The translations under genes were made by a program, and so were the position numbers. Positions 8,577-19,300 of a stretch of 64,000 bases of DNA are shown piece after piece. Position 1 is the stretch's first letter; every line of letters begins with the position of its first letter. The stretch covers positions 1 to 64,000 of the forward strand of contig DATMQA010000039.1 in NCBI GenBank assembly GCA_035566895.1, written 5' to 3'. Origin of the DNA: DATMQA01 sp035566895 (GTDB lineage Bacteria > Verrucomicrobiota > Verrucomicrobiia > Limisphaerales > UBA8199). Below the pieces are notes generated by a model. It worked only from the letters and a program-made list of their open reading frames with translations. It searched no databases and had not been told where the DNA came from.

Positions 8577-9866
8577 ATGAAAAGCTCAACGTCGCATGCT
8601 CCCTTTCTGGCCGCCCTTTTTGTCGGCGCGGCGTGTTGCCTGCTTTCACCACCTCTCTTCGCGTCCTCCTCCCAGACCGCATACGGGTTCTACTTCGGTC
8701 CCGCCAAGCTTGCGCCCGACCGCATTCAGATTTCGGCGGCCACAATCTACACGAGCGAACTTGGCTACGGATGGGACTTTGGTTCCAAGGTTACTGCCGT
8801 TGATCGCGGTGGCGATGACCCGCTGCGAAGCGGTTTTTGCACGAGCGACCAGCCGTTCCTCTTTTCGGTCGCGGTGCCTGAGGGCAACTACAACGTCACG
8901 GTCACCTTCGGGGACAGGTTGGCCGCTTCCACGAACACCGTCAAAGCCGAGTCGCGCCGGCTCATGCTGGAGCGGGTCATCACCGCGCCCGGGCAGTTCG
9001 AGAAGCGGACCTTCACCGTGAACATCCGCACACCGACAATTCCAGGTGGCGGTGCCGTGCGGCTGAAAGAGCGGGAGAAGGGCGTGTTACACTGGGACGA
9101 CAAACTCACGTTGGAGTTCAACGGATCTCGGCCCGCCGTATGCGGTTTGGACATCGCGCCCGCCACCAACGCCATCACCGTGTTCTTGCTGGGCGATTCC
9201 ACCGTCACCGACCAGCCCCACGAGCCCTGGAACAGTTGGGGCCAGATGCTCACCCGCTTCTTCAAACCTGGCGTCGCCGTCGCCAACCACGCCGAGTCCG
9301 GCGAATCCCTCAAAAGTTCCCTGGGCGCCCGCCGCGTCGAGAGGGTGATGACCTCGCTTAAACCCGGGGATTACGTTCTTGTCCAATTCGGCCACAACGA
9401 CCAGAAGGATCGCGCCACCAATGCGCTTGCAACCTATCGGGTCAACTTGAAAAAGCTTGTGACCGATGTTCGCGCCCGCGGCGCTACACCCGTGGTAGTA
9501 ACTTCGGTGGAGCGAATGGCCGGCGTCGAAAAAGACACGCTTGGCGAGTATCCTGCCACGGTGCGCGAGGTCGCGAAGGAAGAGGCCGTAGCGCTGGTCG
9601 ATTTGCATGCCATGAGCCGCGTGCTTTACCGGGCGCTGGGGTCGAATTTGAACAGAGCCTTCCAGGATGGCACCCACCATAATGCCTATGGGAGCTACGA
9701 AATCGCCCGATGCGTCATCGGAGGCATTCGCCAGACCCAGCTCGGCTTAGCCAGGTTCATTGTGGACGACATGCCTCCATTCAACCCCGCCCATCCCGAC
9801 CCAGTGGACGAATTCAACGTCCCGGCCAGCGCCGCCTTCAGCCACTTGAAGCCCGAAGGCAATTGA
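8577..9866 (+). CDS. CE12 SGNH rhamnogalacturonan acetylesterase with N-terminal beta-sandwich (second copy)
   Basis: About 429 residues. The signal peptide (MKSSTSHAPFLAALFVGAACC...) is followed by an N-terminal all-beta domain (about 35-190, FYFGPAKLAP... YGWDFG) commonly seen ahead of CE12 esterases. The SGNH hydrolase domain has GDSTVTDQ (catalytic Ser), a Gly/Asn block (NHAESGES), FGHNDQKD, and DGTHHN with the catalytic Asp and His. The role is deacetylation of rhamnogalacturonan. A GTG at 8562 would overlap the GH2 stop by four bases (GTGA); ATG 8577 gives the better signal peptide. It differs from the first CE12 copy by the additional N-terminal domain, so the two are not a simple recent duplication. 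Confidence 0.9.
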   Translation: MKSSTSHAPFLAALFVGAACCLLSPPLFASSSQTAYGFYFGPAKLAPDRIQISAATIYTSELGYGWDFGSKVTAVDRGGDDPLRSGFCTSDQPFLFSVAVPEGNYNVTVTFGDRLAASTNTVKAESRRLMLERVITAPGQFEKRTFTVNIRTPTIPGGGAVRLKEREKGVLHWDDKLTLEFNGSRPAVCGLDIAPATNAITVFLLGDSTVTDQPHEPWNSWGQMLTRFFKPGVAVANHAESGESLKSSLGARRVERVMTSLKPGDYVLVQFGHNDQKDRATNALATYRVNLKKLVTDVRARGATPVVVTSVERMAGVEKDTLGEYPATVREVAKEEAVALVDLHAMSRVLYRALGSNLNRAFQDGTHHNAYGSYEIARCVIGGIRQTQLGLARFIVDDMPPFNPAHPDPVDEFNVPASAAFSHLKPEGN

Positions 9867-9872
9867 ACTGCC

Positions 9873-12041
9873 ATGAAACTTTCAACTTTCAACTTTCAAC
9901 ACTCAGCTTTCCTCTCTCTCGCTCTCTGGACAGCGGCCGCCCTCAACCCGCCGGGCGCGCCAGCGCACGCTCAAGGGGGTTCCGAACCTGCTGGCCAGCC
10001 GCCTCCTGCTCCTCCCGTCACTCTCACTCACGACGGCAACACTTTCACCCTTGCCAACGGTCTGGTTACCGCACGCATCAACCTACGCACCGGGACACTG
10101 GTCTCCCTGCAGTACTTAGACCTGGAGCTGTTGGCGCAAAACCGCGGCGGTGCCAATGGCGGCTACTGGTCCTCGGTTGGCCGCAGCCGCCCGGGCTCCG
10201 CCACCGGCGCAGTCGTCCGCATAGACCCTGCCGCCAACGGCGGCGCCCGCGCCGAAATTTCCTGCCAACTCCACAACGATACGCAATCTCCCACTGCCTC
10301 TATCGATGCCGATTATCGTTATGCCCTCGGGCGCGGCGAACCTTGGCTCTACGCCTATGCAGTGCTCAAACATCTGCCCGGCTACCCCGCCTTCGGTGTC
10401 GGTGAAGCGCGGTACTGCTTGAAACTCAATCCCGAGGTCTTCGATTACATGACCGTCGATGCCGACCGTCACCGGGTCATGCCCTCCAGCTACGATTGGG
10501 ACCACGGCGCGTCGCTCAACCTCAAAGAGGCCCGCCGCATGACCACCGGCGTCCATAAAGGCGAGGCCGAACACAAATACGATTACTCGGCCGTTCTGGC
10601 GGAAACGCCTGCGTATGGCTGGTCCAGCACGAAACACCGTATCGGACTCTGGCTCATCAACCCAAGCCAGGAATATATCGGCGGCGGACCAACCAAGGCT
10701 GAATTGACAGGCCATCTCGATGTCAATCCGGGCGGCTTGCCCACCCTCCTCAACATGTGGGTCGGAAGTCATTATGGCGGGACTACTATTTCGGTTGCGA
10801 CGAACGAAGCCTGGACCAAAGTCGTTGGGCCATTCGTGCTTTACTGCAACAGCGCAAACTCCGGATCGGCTGGCGCTGATTTGGAGCAGACCCAGCTTGC
10901 GCTCTGGAAAGATGCTCTCGCCCGCGCGGGCGCGGAAATCAGGCGGTGGCCTTACACCTGGCTCTCGGACCCGGACTATCCCCTGGCGTCGCGACGCGCG
11001 GTGGTCAGCGGCGGACTTGAGCTGCACGACCCCTTCGAGCCGAATCTAAAGATGAGCAATATATGGGTCGGCCTATCCGCGCCGGATTATGTCCCGCCTC
11101 CGCGATTCGGTTTGGGGCCTGGGCGCTTCAGCACGAACAATGTATTCACCCCTTCCCGCACCAACCGGCCTCCCCCTGCTGGAAGCTACGGCTATGGCCG
11201 CGGAGGTTTCCCGCCTTATGTGGACTGGCAGCGCGACGCCAAGTTCTACCAGTTTTGGGCCCGCGCGGATGCCCTGGGCCGGTTCGCGATTCCAAATGTC
11301 CGCCCTGGAACCTACACCTTGCACGCCATTGCTGACGGCGTGCTCGGCGAGTTCACTTTAACCAACATCACCGTCTCTCCCGGCGAAGCCAAATCGCTCG
11401 GCACCCTGACCTGGACCCCCCTCCGCTTTGGCCGCACCCTTTGGGAAATCGGCGTCCCCGATCGCACCGCTCGTGAGTTCCGCCATGGCGACCACTACTG
11501 GCAATGGGGACTTTATTTCGATTATCCGAAGGAATTTCCCCAGGACGTGAATTTTATCATCGGCAAAAGCGACTGGCGTCGCGATTGGAACTACGTCCAG
11601 CCTCCTCACCTCGAGACGCGCAATGTCCCCGTCGTCGGCGAGGAGGATGAGCAGGCGGAAACCTCGACACCCCGGCGCGCCCGGTTCGGCGGCGGCGATG
11701 TCCGCAGCACGACCTGGGCGATCACTTTCTCCCTGCCGGAGGCTCCCCGCGGCAGCGTCACCTTGCGTCTGGCGTTTTGCGGCACCCACGCCGGCTGCGA
11801 CGTGGAGGCCTTGGCGAACGGCAGATCCATTGGCGAGACCGGCACGCTGCCTTCAACGAGCGCCATGCAGCGGGACGGCATTCGGGGTTATTGGCTCGAG
11901 AAGGACCTTACGTTCGATGCCAGCCTGCTGGTGCCAGGCACAAATGTCATCAAACTCCTCTCCCATGCCAGCAGTTCGTCCCAAGGAGTCATGTACGATT
12001 ACCTTCGCCTGGAATTCAGCGAAGGCCGGAGCGGTTCGTGA
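9873..12041 (+). CDS. PL4 rhamnogalacturonan lyase (second copy)
   Basis: 722 residues, signal peptide (about 1-33) followed by the full three-domain PL4 architecture: catalytic beta-sandwich (about 45-350) with GGGPTKAEL and GSHYGG, domain II (about 370-500, AVVSGGLELHD... YTLHAIADG) and domain III (about 510-720, IGVPDRTAREFRHGDHYW). It lacks the Fn3 tail of the first PL4, so it is close to the minimal enzyme. It starts six bases after the CE12 stop, so coupled translation is likely. Its first residues (STFNFQHSAF) are encoded by a run of CTTTCAA repeats, another case where repeat DNA supplies the start of a secreted protein. It is the last gene of the rhamnogalacturonan locus. Confidence 0.92.
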   Translation: MKLSTFNFQHSAFLSLALWTAAALNPPGAPAHAQGGSEPAGQPPPAPPVTLTHDGNTFTLANGLVTARINLRTGTLVSLQYLDLELLAQNRGGANGGYWSSVGRSRPGSATGAVVRIDPAANGGARAEISCQLHNDTQSPTASIDADYRYALGRGEPWLYAYAVLKHLPGYPAFGVGEARYCLKLNPEVFDYMTVDADRHRVMPSSYDWDHGASLNLKEARRMTTGVHKGEAEHKYDYSAVLAETPAYGWSSTKHRIGLWLINPSQEYIGGGPTKAELTGHLDVNPGGLPTLLNMWVGSHYGGTTISVATNEAWTKVVGPFVLYCNSANSGSAGADLEQTQLALWKDALARAGAEIRRWPYTWLSDPDYPLASRRAVVSGGLELHDPFEPNLKMSNIWVGLSAPDYVPPPRFGLGPGRFSTNNVFTPSRTNRPPPAGSYGYGRGGFPPYVDWQRDAKFYQFWARADALGRFAIPNVRPGTYTLHAIADGVLGEFTLTNITVSPGEAKSLGTLTWTPLRFGRTLWEIGVPDRTAREFRHGDHYWQWGLYFDYPKEFPQDVNFIIGKSDWRRDWNYVQPPHLETRNVPVVGEEDEQAETSTPRRARFGGGDVRSTTWAITFSLPEAPRGSVTLRLAFCGTHAGCDVEALANGRSIGETGTLPSTSAMQRDGIRGYWLEKDLTFDASLLVPGTNVIKLLSHASSSSQGVMYDYLRLEFSEGRSGS
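9877..9911. repeat. AACTTTC direct repeat at the PL4 start
   Basis: Tandem copies of AACTTTC (three in a row, then a degenerate copy) lie directly after the ATG at 9873 and encode STFNFQHSAF. It resembles a short interspersed repeat co-opted as the n-region of a signal peptide. Confidence 0.5.
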
Positions 12042-12055
12042 AATAGACATCCCAG

Positions 12056-12412
12056 TCAAAGCGCCTCTTCCACCGCTTCGAGCAATTGCTTGGAGGAGAA
12101 TGGCTTCTCGAGGATTCCTACGGCTCCCAGCCTTTGCGCAATGGGCAGCAGCGTCCCGCGTACGGGTTTTCCCGACATGACGATAATGAGCACCCCGGGA
12201 AACTCCTTCCGAAGCTGGATGATGGTGTCCAGCCCGTTTTGGTTAGGCATGATCAGATCGATGATGACCAAATCCGCTGGCCTGGTGCGATACAATCTCA
12301 TCCCCTCAGTGCCGTCTATAGCCAGAATGGTTTCATGGGCGGCCGACTTGAGCATTTGACCAAGGATTACCCTAACGCCGTTGTCGTCGTCTATGACAAG
12401 AATTCGCGCCAT
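12056..12412 (-). CDS. Single-domain response regulator (CheY-like receiver)
   Basis: About 118 residues starting at MARILVIDDD, which is preferred over the upstream ATG at 12445 because the receiver fold begins there. It has all receiver landmarks: the acidic pocket at residues 8-10, phospho-acceptor Asp52 in IIDLIMP, the Ser of VMSGKP at about residue 80, and the conserved Lys103 in LEKPF. There is no output domain, so it should act by protein contact as part of a phosphorelay or motility/stress circuit. It is convergent with the PL4 gene (14-base gap). No histidine kinase is nearby, so its partner is unknown. Confidence 0.88.
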   Translation of the reverse strand: MARILVIDDDNGVRVILGQMLKSAAHETILAIDGTEGMRLYRTRPADLVIIDLIMPNQNGLDTIIQLRKEFPGVLIIVMSGKPVRGTLLPIAQRLGAVGILEKPFSSKQLLEAVEEAL

Positions 12413-12555
12413 TCTGATGCTTTCGTCTGGATGATGCCGTAGCATTGACCGGCCAAACGCATGGCCAATCTTCCCGGGCCTGACCCGTCAGCCCACACCT
12501 GTCACTGACCGCAATACCGCAATAGATCGGCCCCTCCACAAAATGCGGAACGAGC

Positions 12556-12876
12556 TCATTTTGCAAAGCATTCCGTGGTGTCGAAATAGACCCTCGCAGC
12601 CTGGCCGTCCGCCGTGGTCAATTCAACCAGGTCATAATGTTTGCCAGCCGAACTCAGGGTGGACTTCCTGGTCTCCCGGCTCCCCGGGTACTTCCGGTCC
12701 AGCCAAACCTTTTCGGCCAGCAGACCAGTCTCTCGATACGTTGCATTCATAATCACCACCGCCTGCTGGCAGGATGAACCATCGCCGCCGGCACAAACAA
12801 GGGGCTGTGGGACAGGTTGGGGCATTTGGCAACCGGCAGCCAGCATTGCGAATATCGTCAGCAGTAGCGTTTTCAT
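12556..12876 (-). CDS. Small predicted lipoprotein
   Basis: 106 residues. The N-terminus MKTLLLTIFAMLAAGC is a type II signal peptide with a lipobox (LAAGC), so the mature protein should be lipidated on Cys16. The mature part has a Pro/Gln-rich linker, three further Cys residues (two in the CAGGDGSSC segment and one near the end) and a short beta-rich domain. I recognise no family. It precedes the receiver gene on the same strand by about 140 bases. Confidence 0.6.
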   Translation of the reverse strand: MKTLLLTIFAMLAAGCQMPQPVPQPLVCAGGDGSSCQQAVVIMNATYRETGLLAEKVWLDRKYPGSRETRKSTLSSAGKHYDLVELTTADGQAARVYFDTTECFAK

Positions 12877-13304
12877 AAGTCGCTTCCGCGTTTCTCTTTC
12901 CTAAAACTGCATAACTCATGCCAAGTGGAGGTTCTGGCGGAGCGCTGGACCAGGGGAGAGCGAGGCTGGTCCAAAGCCTGGTCTTCGGTCAAGCGCCCGG
13001 AGACCTCGGCCACAGCCCGCTCCGCGCGTGCGGATATTTGCAACCTGCTTTTGTAACATATTTTTGCTTGCCAATAAATGACGCGTTCGTTAGCCTTCCC
13101 TTGCCTTAGCGTGGACAATTCTTGGCTAACTCCGCGGGCACGAGGCTTCCACGCAGGCGAGAGGACATATATATGCTTGTTTTGTTAACGGTCATTCCGT
13201 TAGCGACCGATATTGCCGTTTTAGGTGGTTGCGGCAGCCTTCTCAACCATGCCGAAGACGGGTTTCGGTCCAAATCAAGGTGGTGAAACCAACCAGCGTG
13301 GGGT
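12877..13304. other. Divergent intergenic region upstream of the 21.6 kb operon
   Basis: No convincing gene lies in these 428 bases. They contain a GGACCAG/CTGGTCC inverted repeat (12947-12972), an AT-rich stretch around 13035-13085 that is unlike the flanking GC-rich coding DNA, and a short TAACGG-TCATT-CCGTTA hairpin near 13187-13203. The promoter of the large plus-strand operon must lie here, and possibly that of the minus-strand lipoprotein, but I cannot assign -35/-10 boxes with confidence. Confidence 0.4.
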
Positions 13305-16300
13305 ATGAGCCGAGTCAAAAAGAGCTGGCTATTAATTGGTGCGGTAATTTTATTCATCGTGGTGGCCGGGGTCACGTGGGCTTTTCAATTCAGCGCGCGC
13401 GTCGCCAAAATGGGAAACGGGGACGTTCAACTGAGCTGGGGTTCGCTGTCCGGACTGCAATACGAAGTGGATTGGACGCCCACGCTGGCGACCAATCCGG
13501 TTCCCTGGCGGTTGATGACTTCGGTTCTGGCGACAAATTCGACGACGTCGGTCATCGACACGGGCGGGGTGGGACGGTTGCCGCCTATCGCTGATTTATC
13601 CAGGTTTTACATTGTTAAACAATTGGGGCCACCCGTCCCAACCTACGTTGGTTCAGACATCTCGACGAGCACGACCTGGGGTCTGAGCGGGTCACCATAC
13701 TACGTCACCAACAGCATCCATGTCCGACCGGGAGTGACGTTAACCATCCAGCCGGGTGTTCAGGTTTTCTTTTCGCACGGGGTCAGCTTCACCATTGATG
13801 GTTACCTTCAGGCATTGGGGAGCAGCGGGCAACCGGTGACGTTTTCCAGCGCGAGCGACTTCCGGCAGCGGGGCGATTGGCAGGGGCTGCGGTTCACGGC
13901 GACGAGCGGGAACGGGCAATGCGTGCTGTCCAATACGGTTGTGCAATATGCGCAAACCGGGATAGGCGCGACGGATTGTTCGCCCAGAATCCTGAACAGC
14001 GTGATTCAGTTTTGCAGCGTGGATGGCATCGCGCTAACGCGGTCGTCGCCGTTGATCGAAGGGAACACGATCGAGGCCAACACCACGGACGGTATTTATG
14101 GAAGCGATACCTGCTCTCCGCTCATCCTGAGCAACAATGTTGCCGGCAACAACGGCTATGGGCTTCGGCTCTATGGCACGGGCGCGGCGGGGCACGACAG
14201 TTTGGCGGTGATCAATGAGAACAATCTGGAAGGGAACGGGAACTACGCGGTCTATGTGGGGAGCTATTTTAATCCGCCACTGACAACGATTGACGCGCGC
14301 AGCAACTGGTGGGGGACGGCGAGCGGGTCGCTGATCGCCTCGGAAATCTACGATTACAAGAACAACCCCACCTACTCGCCCGTGGTGAACTATGGCAACT
14401 GGCTGGGGTCGATGGCCGGGACAGCACAGACGGGCAAAGCTGTGGCCGGGGTTATCGCCGGCAACACCGTGTGGCACGCCGTGGACTCGCCCATCCAATT
14501 AATCGGACCGGTGACGGTCAACAGCAACGTCACCTTGACGGTGGAATCCGGAGTGACGGTTCAGGTTCTCGGCAACTATGCGCTCAACGTGTATGGGACG
14601 TTGCAGGCGGCCGCCGGAGCCAGCAACGGAATCGTCTTTACCAGCGGCATGACGGTGCCGCATCCGGGAGACTGGCCTGGCATCGTGTTCCAGCCGGGCA
14701 GCAGCCCGAGCGTCCTGTCCAACGCTCTGGTGCAGTATGGGCAAAATGGGGTGCAGTGCACCGGGACCTCCCCCACCTTGATCAACACAGTAATCCAATT
14801 GTGCAGCGGAACGGGGCTGTACCTGACCACGGCCTCGCCGCTGGTGCAGGGCTGCAACATCAACAACAACACTGGAGACGGCATCTACTGCTTCTTCGCG
14901 TCCTCGCCGGTGATCAGCGGCAGCCGGATCTGGGCGAATCAAAACGGGATCGAGATAAACGGGAACAACAACACCAATTACCATTGTTACCCGGTGATGA
15001 ACGGCAACGCGATCTACGGAAGCCGGAGTTACGCGATTTACAGTTACAGTTACGTTGGCGGTGGCCAGACCGTCTTGAGCGCGATCAACAACTGGTGGGG
15101 AACGGCCAATCCCGTGGTGATCGACCAGGCGATATACGATTACTCGGACAACAATGGTTCGCCGGTGGTTAACTGGGGCAACTGGCTGAACGCCGACGGC
15201 GGGACCCCGATGGCGGGCAAAGGTGTGAGTGGCCCGGTTGTCTCGAACACGGTTTGGCGCGCGAGCGATTCACCGATTCAAATTCTGGGGCCGGTTACGG
15301 TTAACTCAAATGTCACCTTGACCATCCAGTCAGGAGTGACGGTTCAGTTTCAGGGCAATTACTCACTGAACGTGTATGGAACGCTGCAAGCAGCCGCCGG
15401 GGTGAGCAACGGGATCGTGTTTACCAGCGGGATGGCCGTGTCGCATCCTGGTGACTGGGCCGGCCTCGTGTTCCAGCCGGGCAGCAGCGCGAGCGTGCTC
15501 TCCAACGCGCTGGTACAGTATGCGCAAAGCGGGGTGCAGTGCAGCGGGGCTTCCCCCAGCTTGTTCAACACAGTGATTCAATTGTGCAGCGGGATAGGGC
15601 TTAACCTGACCACGGCCTCGCCGCTGGTGCAGGGCTGCAACATCAACAACAACAACGGCGACGGCATCTACTGCTACTTCGCCTCCTCGCCGGTGATCAC
15701 CGGGAGCCGGATTTGGTCGGATCAGAACGGGATCGAGATAAACGGGAACAACAACACCAATTACCATTGTTACCCGGTGATGAACGGCAACGCGATCTAC
15801 GCCAACCGGAGTTACGCGATTTACAGCTACAGTTACGTGGGCGGGGGCCAGACGGTGCTTAGCGCGATGAATAACTGGTGGGGGACGGCCGACCCCGTGG
15901 CGATCGCTGCGGCGATTTATGATTTTTCGGACAACGGCGGTTCGCCGGTGATTAACTGGGGCAACTGGCTCAACGCGGATGGCGGCACCCCGGCGGCGGG
16001 CAAAGGTGTGAGTGGTCCGGTTGTCTCGAACACGGTTTGGCGCGCGAGCGATTCGCCGATTCAAATTCTGGGGCCGGTTACGGTTAACTCTAATGTCACC
16101 TTGACCATCCAATCAGGGGTAACGGTTCAGGTTCTCGGCAACTACGCGCTCAACGTGTATGGCACGCTGCAGGCAGCCGCCGGTGTCAGCAACGGAATCG
16201 TCTTTACCAGCGGCATGACGGTGCCGCGTCCGGGAGACTGGCCTGGCATCGTGCTCCAGCCGGGCAGCAGCGCGAGCGTGCTGTCCAACGCGCTGGTGCA

Positions 16301-19300
16301 GTATGCGCAAAGCGGAGTGCAGTGCACCGGGACTTCCCCGAGCTTGTTCAACACGGTAATTCAACTGTGCAGCGGGACGGGGCTCAACCTAGCTACGGCC
16401 TCGCCGCTGGTGCAGGGGTGCAACATCAACAACAATAACAGCGACGGCATCTACTGCTTCTTCGCCTCCTCGCCGGTAATCAGCGGCAGCCGGATCTGGG
16501 CGAATCAAAACGGGATCGAAATTAACGGGAACAACAACACCAATTACCATTGTTACCCGGTGATGAACGGCAACGCGATCTACGCCAACCGTGGCTACGC
16601 CATTTACAGCTACAGTTACGTGGGCGGGGGCCAGACGGTGCTCAGCGCGCTCAACAACTGGTGGGGAACGGCCAATCCCGTGGTGATCGACCAGGCGATA
16701 TACGATTACTCGGACAACAATGGCTCGCCGGTGGTTAACTGGGGTAACTGGCTGAACGCCGACGGCGGGACCCCGCAACCGGGATTGAGCGTAGCCGGTC
16801 CGATTTTTGCCAGCACGGTGTGGACACCGGCAAACTCGCCGGTACAGGTGATTGGCGCTTTGCAGGTGACCAGCAACGCCACGTTGACCATTCAGCCGGG
16901 GGTTAATGTGCTTTTTTACGGCAATTACGGGCTGCAAGTGGATGGAGTTCTGCAATCTTCAGGGTCGCCGGGCAGCCCGGTGGTTTTCAGCAGCGGAGCA
17001 CAGTTCCCATTCCCCGGCGCCTGGCAGGGCATCAAATTCACGAGCAACAGCATCAGCGGCCAGTGCGTTATTTCCAACACAACGGTGGAATTCGCCCAGG
17101 CAGGGATTAGCTGTGCGGGCTGCGCACCGCAGCTCGTCGGCAATTGGATTCATGATTGCAGCCAGCAAGGCATTGCGCTCAGCCAATCCTCTCCGTTAAT
17201 CCAGAACAACGTGATCGAGTACAACGGCTCGGACGGAATTTACTGTTACGACACCTCTTCGCCGCGGGTGCTCGGAAACGGCATCAATGCAAACACCGGG
17301 AGCGGGGTGAACGCGCAAGGCACTTTAGTCAGCGGGCACAACAGCCTGCCGGTCATTCAAGACAATGACCTTGAGGGGAACGATTCATACGCGGTATATG
17401 CGTATTACTATTACCCGTCCGGACAGACGATGATCGACGCGCGCAGCAACTGGTGGGGAACGGCGAGCGGGCCGCAGATCGCCTTGGAAATCTACGATTA
17501 CAAGTACAACCCAACCTACTCGCCGGTAGTGAACTATGGGAACTGGTTGGGCTCGGTGGGCGGGGCAGCGCAGGCAGGCAAAGCGGTGGCCGGGGTTATC
17601 GCTAGCAACAGCGTATGGCACGCCGTGGATTCGCCCATCCAACTGATCGGGCCGGTGACCGTCAACAGCAACGTTACCTTGACGGTGGAATCGGGAGTGA
17701 CGGTCCAGGTTCTGGGCAACTACGCGCTGAATGTGTATGGGACGCTGCAGGCGGCCGCCGGGGTCAGCAACGGGATTATCTTTACCAGCGGCATGACGGT
17801 GCCGCGTCCGGGAGACTGGGCCGGCCTCGTGTTCCAGCCGGGCAGCAGCGCGAGCGTCCTGTCCAACGCGCTGGTACAATATGCGCAAAGCGGGGTGCAG
17901 TGCATCGGCGCTTCCCCGAGCTTGTTCAACACAGTGATACAATTGTGCAGCGGGAACGGGCTTTACCTGACGACGGGTTCGCCGCTGGTGCAGGGGTGCA
18001 ACATCAACAGCAACAGCGGCGACGGCATCTACTGCTACTTTGCGTCTTCACCGGTGATAACGGGCAGCCGGATTTGGGCGAATCAAAACGGGATCGAAAT
18101 CACCGGGAACAATAACACCAATTACCATTGTTACCCGGTGATGAACGGGAACGCGATCTACGCCAACCGGAGTTACGCGGTTTACAGCTACAGTTATGTG
18201 GGCGGAGGGCAGACGGCTCTGAGCGCGCTCGACAACTGGTGGGGGACGGCCGATCCAATTGCGATCGACGCGGCAATCTACGATTACTCGGACAATAGCG
18301 GTTCGCCGGTGATCAACTGGGGCAACTGGCTCAACGCCGACGGCGGAACGCCGCAGCCGGGAATGGGCGTGGCGGGACCGATTTTTGGCAACACGGTGTG
18401 GACGCCGGCAAACTCGCCGATACAAGTCATCGGGGCAGTGCTGGTCGCGAGCAATGCGACACTAACGATTCAGCCGGGGGTCAATGTCATCTTTTACGAT
18501 AATTATCCTTTGCGCGTGGACGGAAGTTTGCAGGCGTTGGGACAGCCGACAAACCGGATCGTTTTCACCAGTGGAAGACCGTTCCCGCAGGTCTCCGACT
18601 GGCCGGGGTTGGTCTTCGATCCCGCCAGCACCAACCAGAGTTGTGTCCTGTCGAACGTGGTGATTGAGTACGCGGACATCGGCGTCAACTGCCTGCAGAC
18701 TTCGCCGGCCATCGCCAGTTCCCAGGTGCGTCGCACCCGCATTGGGATCTACCTCGACATGTCTTCGCCCTTGATTTCCGCCAACCTGATTGAAATGAAC
18801 CAGACCGGAATTTCGTGTTATGAATCATCGAGCCCGCTGATTGCCAGCAACACCGTGACGATGAGCACGTACAATGGGGTCCAAGTTACCAGCTCGACGA
18901 CCGCCCAGGACAAAAATCCGCATCCGGTCCTGACCGGTAATTGCATCTTCAGCAACTCCCTGGCGGGCGGCTTCTGGTACAATCTTTACACGGCTTCCCA
19001 TTTCCAACCGGCTTCGACCACTCTTTCCGCGGTGTCCAACTGGTGGGGCACGCCGAATACCAACCTGATCGCGAATTCCATTTATTATTACTCCAACAAC
19101 CCCTCCTCCTCCCCACTCGTCAGCTTCCTCCCGGCGTTGACTTCCAACAGCATCTTCACGCCGTTTGCGGTTACGAACCTGAATCAATGGTTCTCACCCA
19201 ATGGCGACGGTATTCTGGATACCGAGCTCGTCCAGGGTTCGCTAACTTATCCCGCCACGTGGGCCATCGGTTGGGTCAATTCCACCGGCGCCTGGATTCG

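Noticed and set aside
13035..13085. Sigma-70 promoter (TTGCAA...) upstream of the beta-helix gene
   Set aside because: A TTGCAA box is present at 13038 but no acceptable -10 box lies 16-18 bases downstream, so only an AT-rich region is reported.
14508..19130. CRISPR array or tandem satellite
   Set aside because: The repeat unit is 783 bases and remains in frame as beta-helix modules; there are no short direct repeats with unique spacers and no cas genes.
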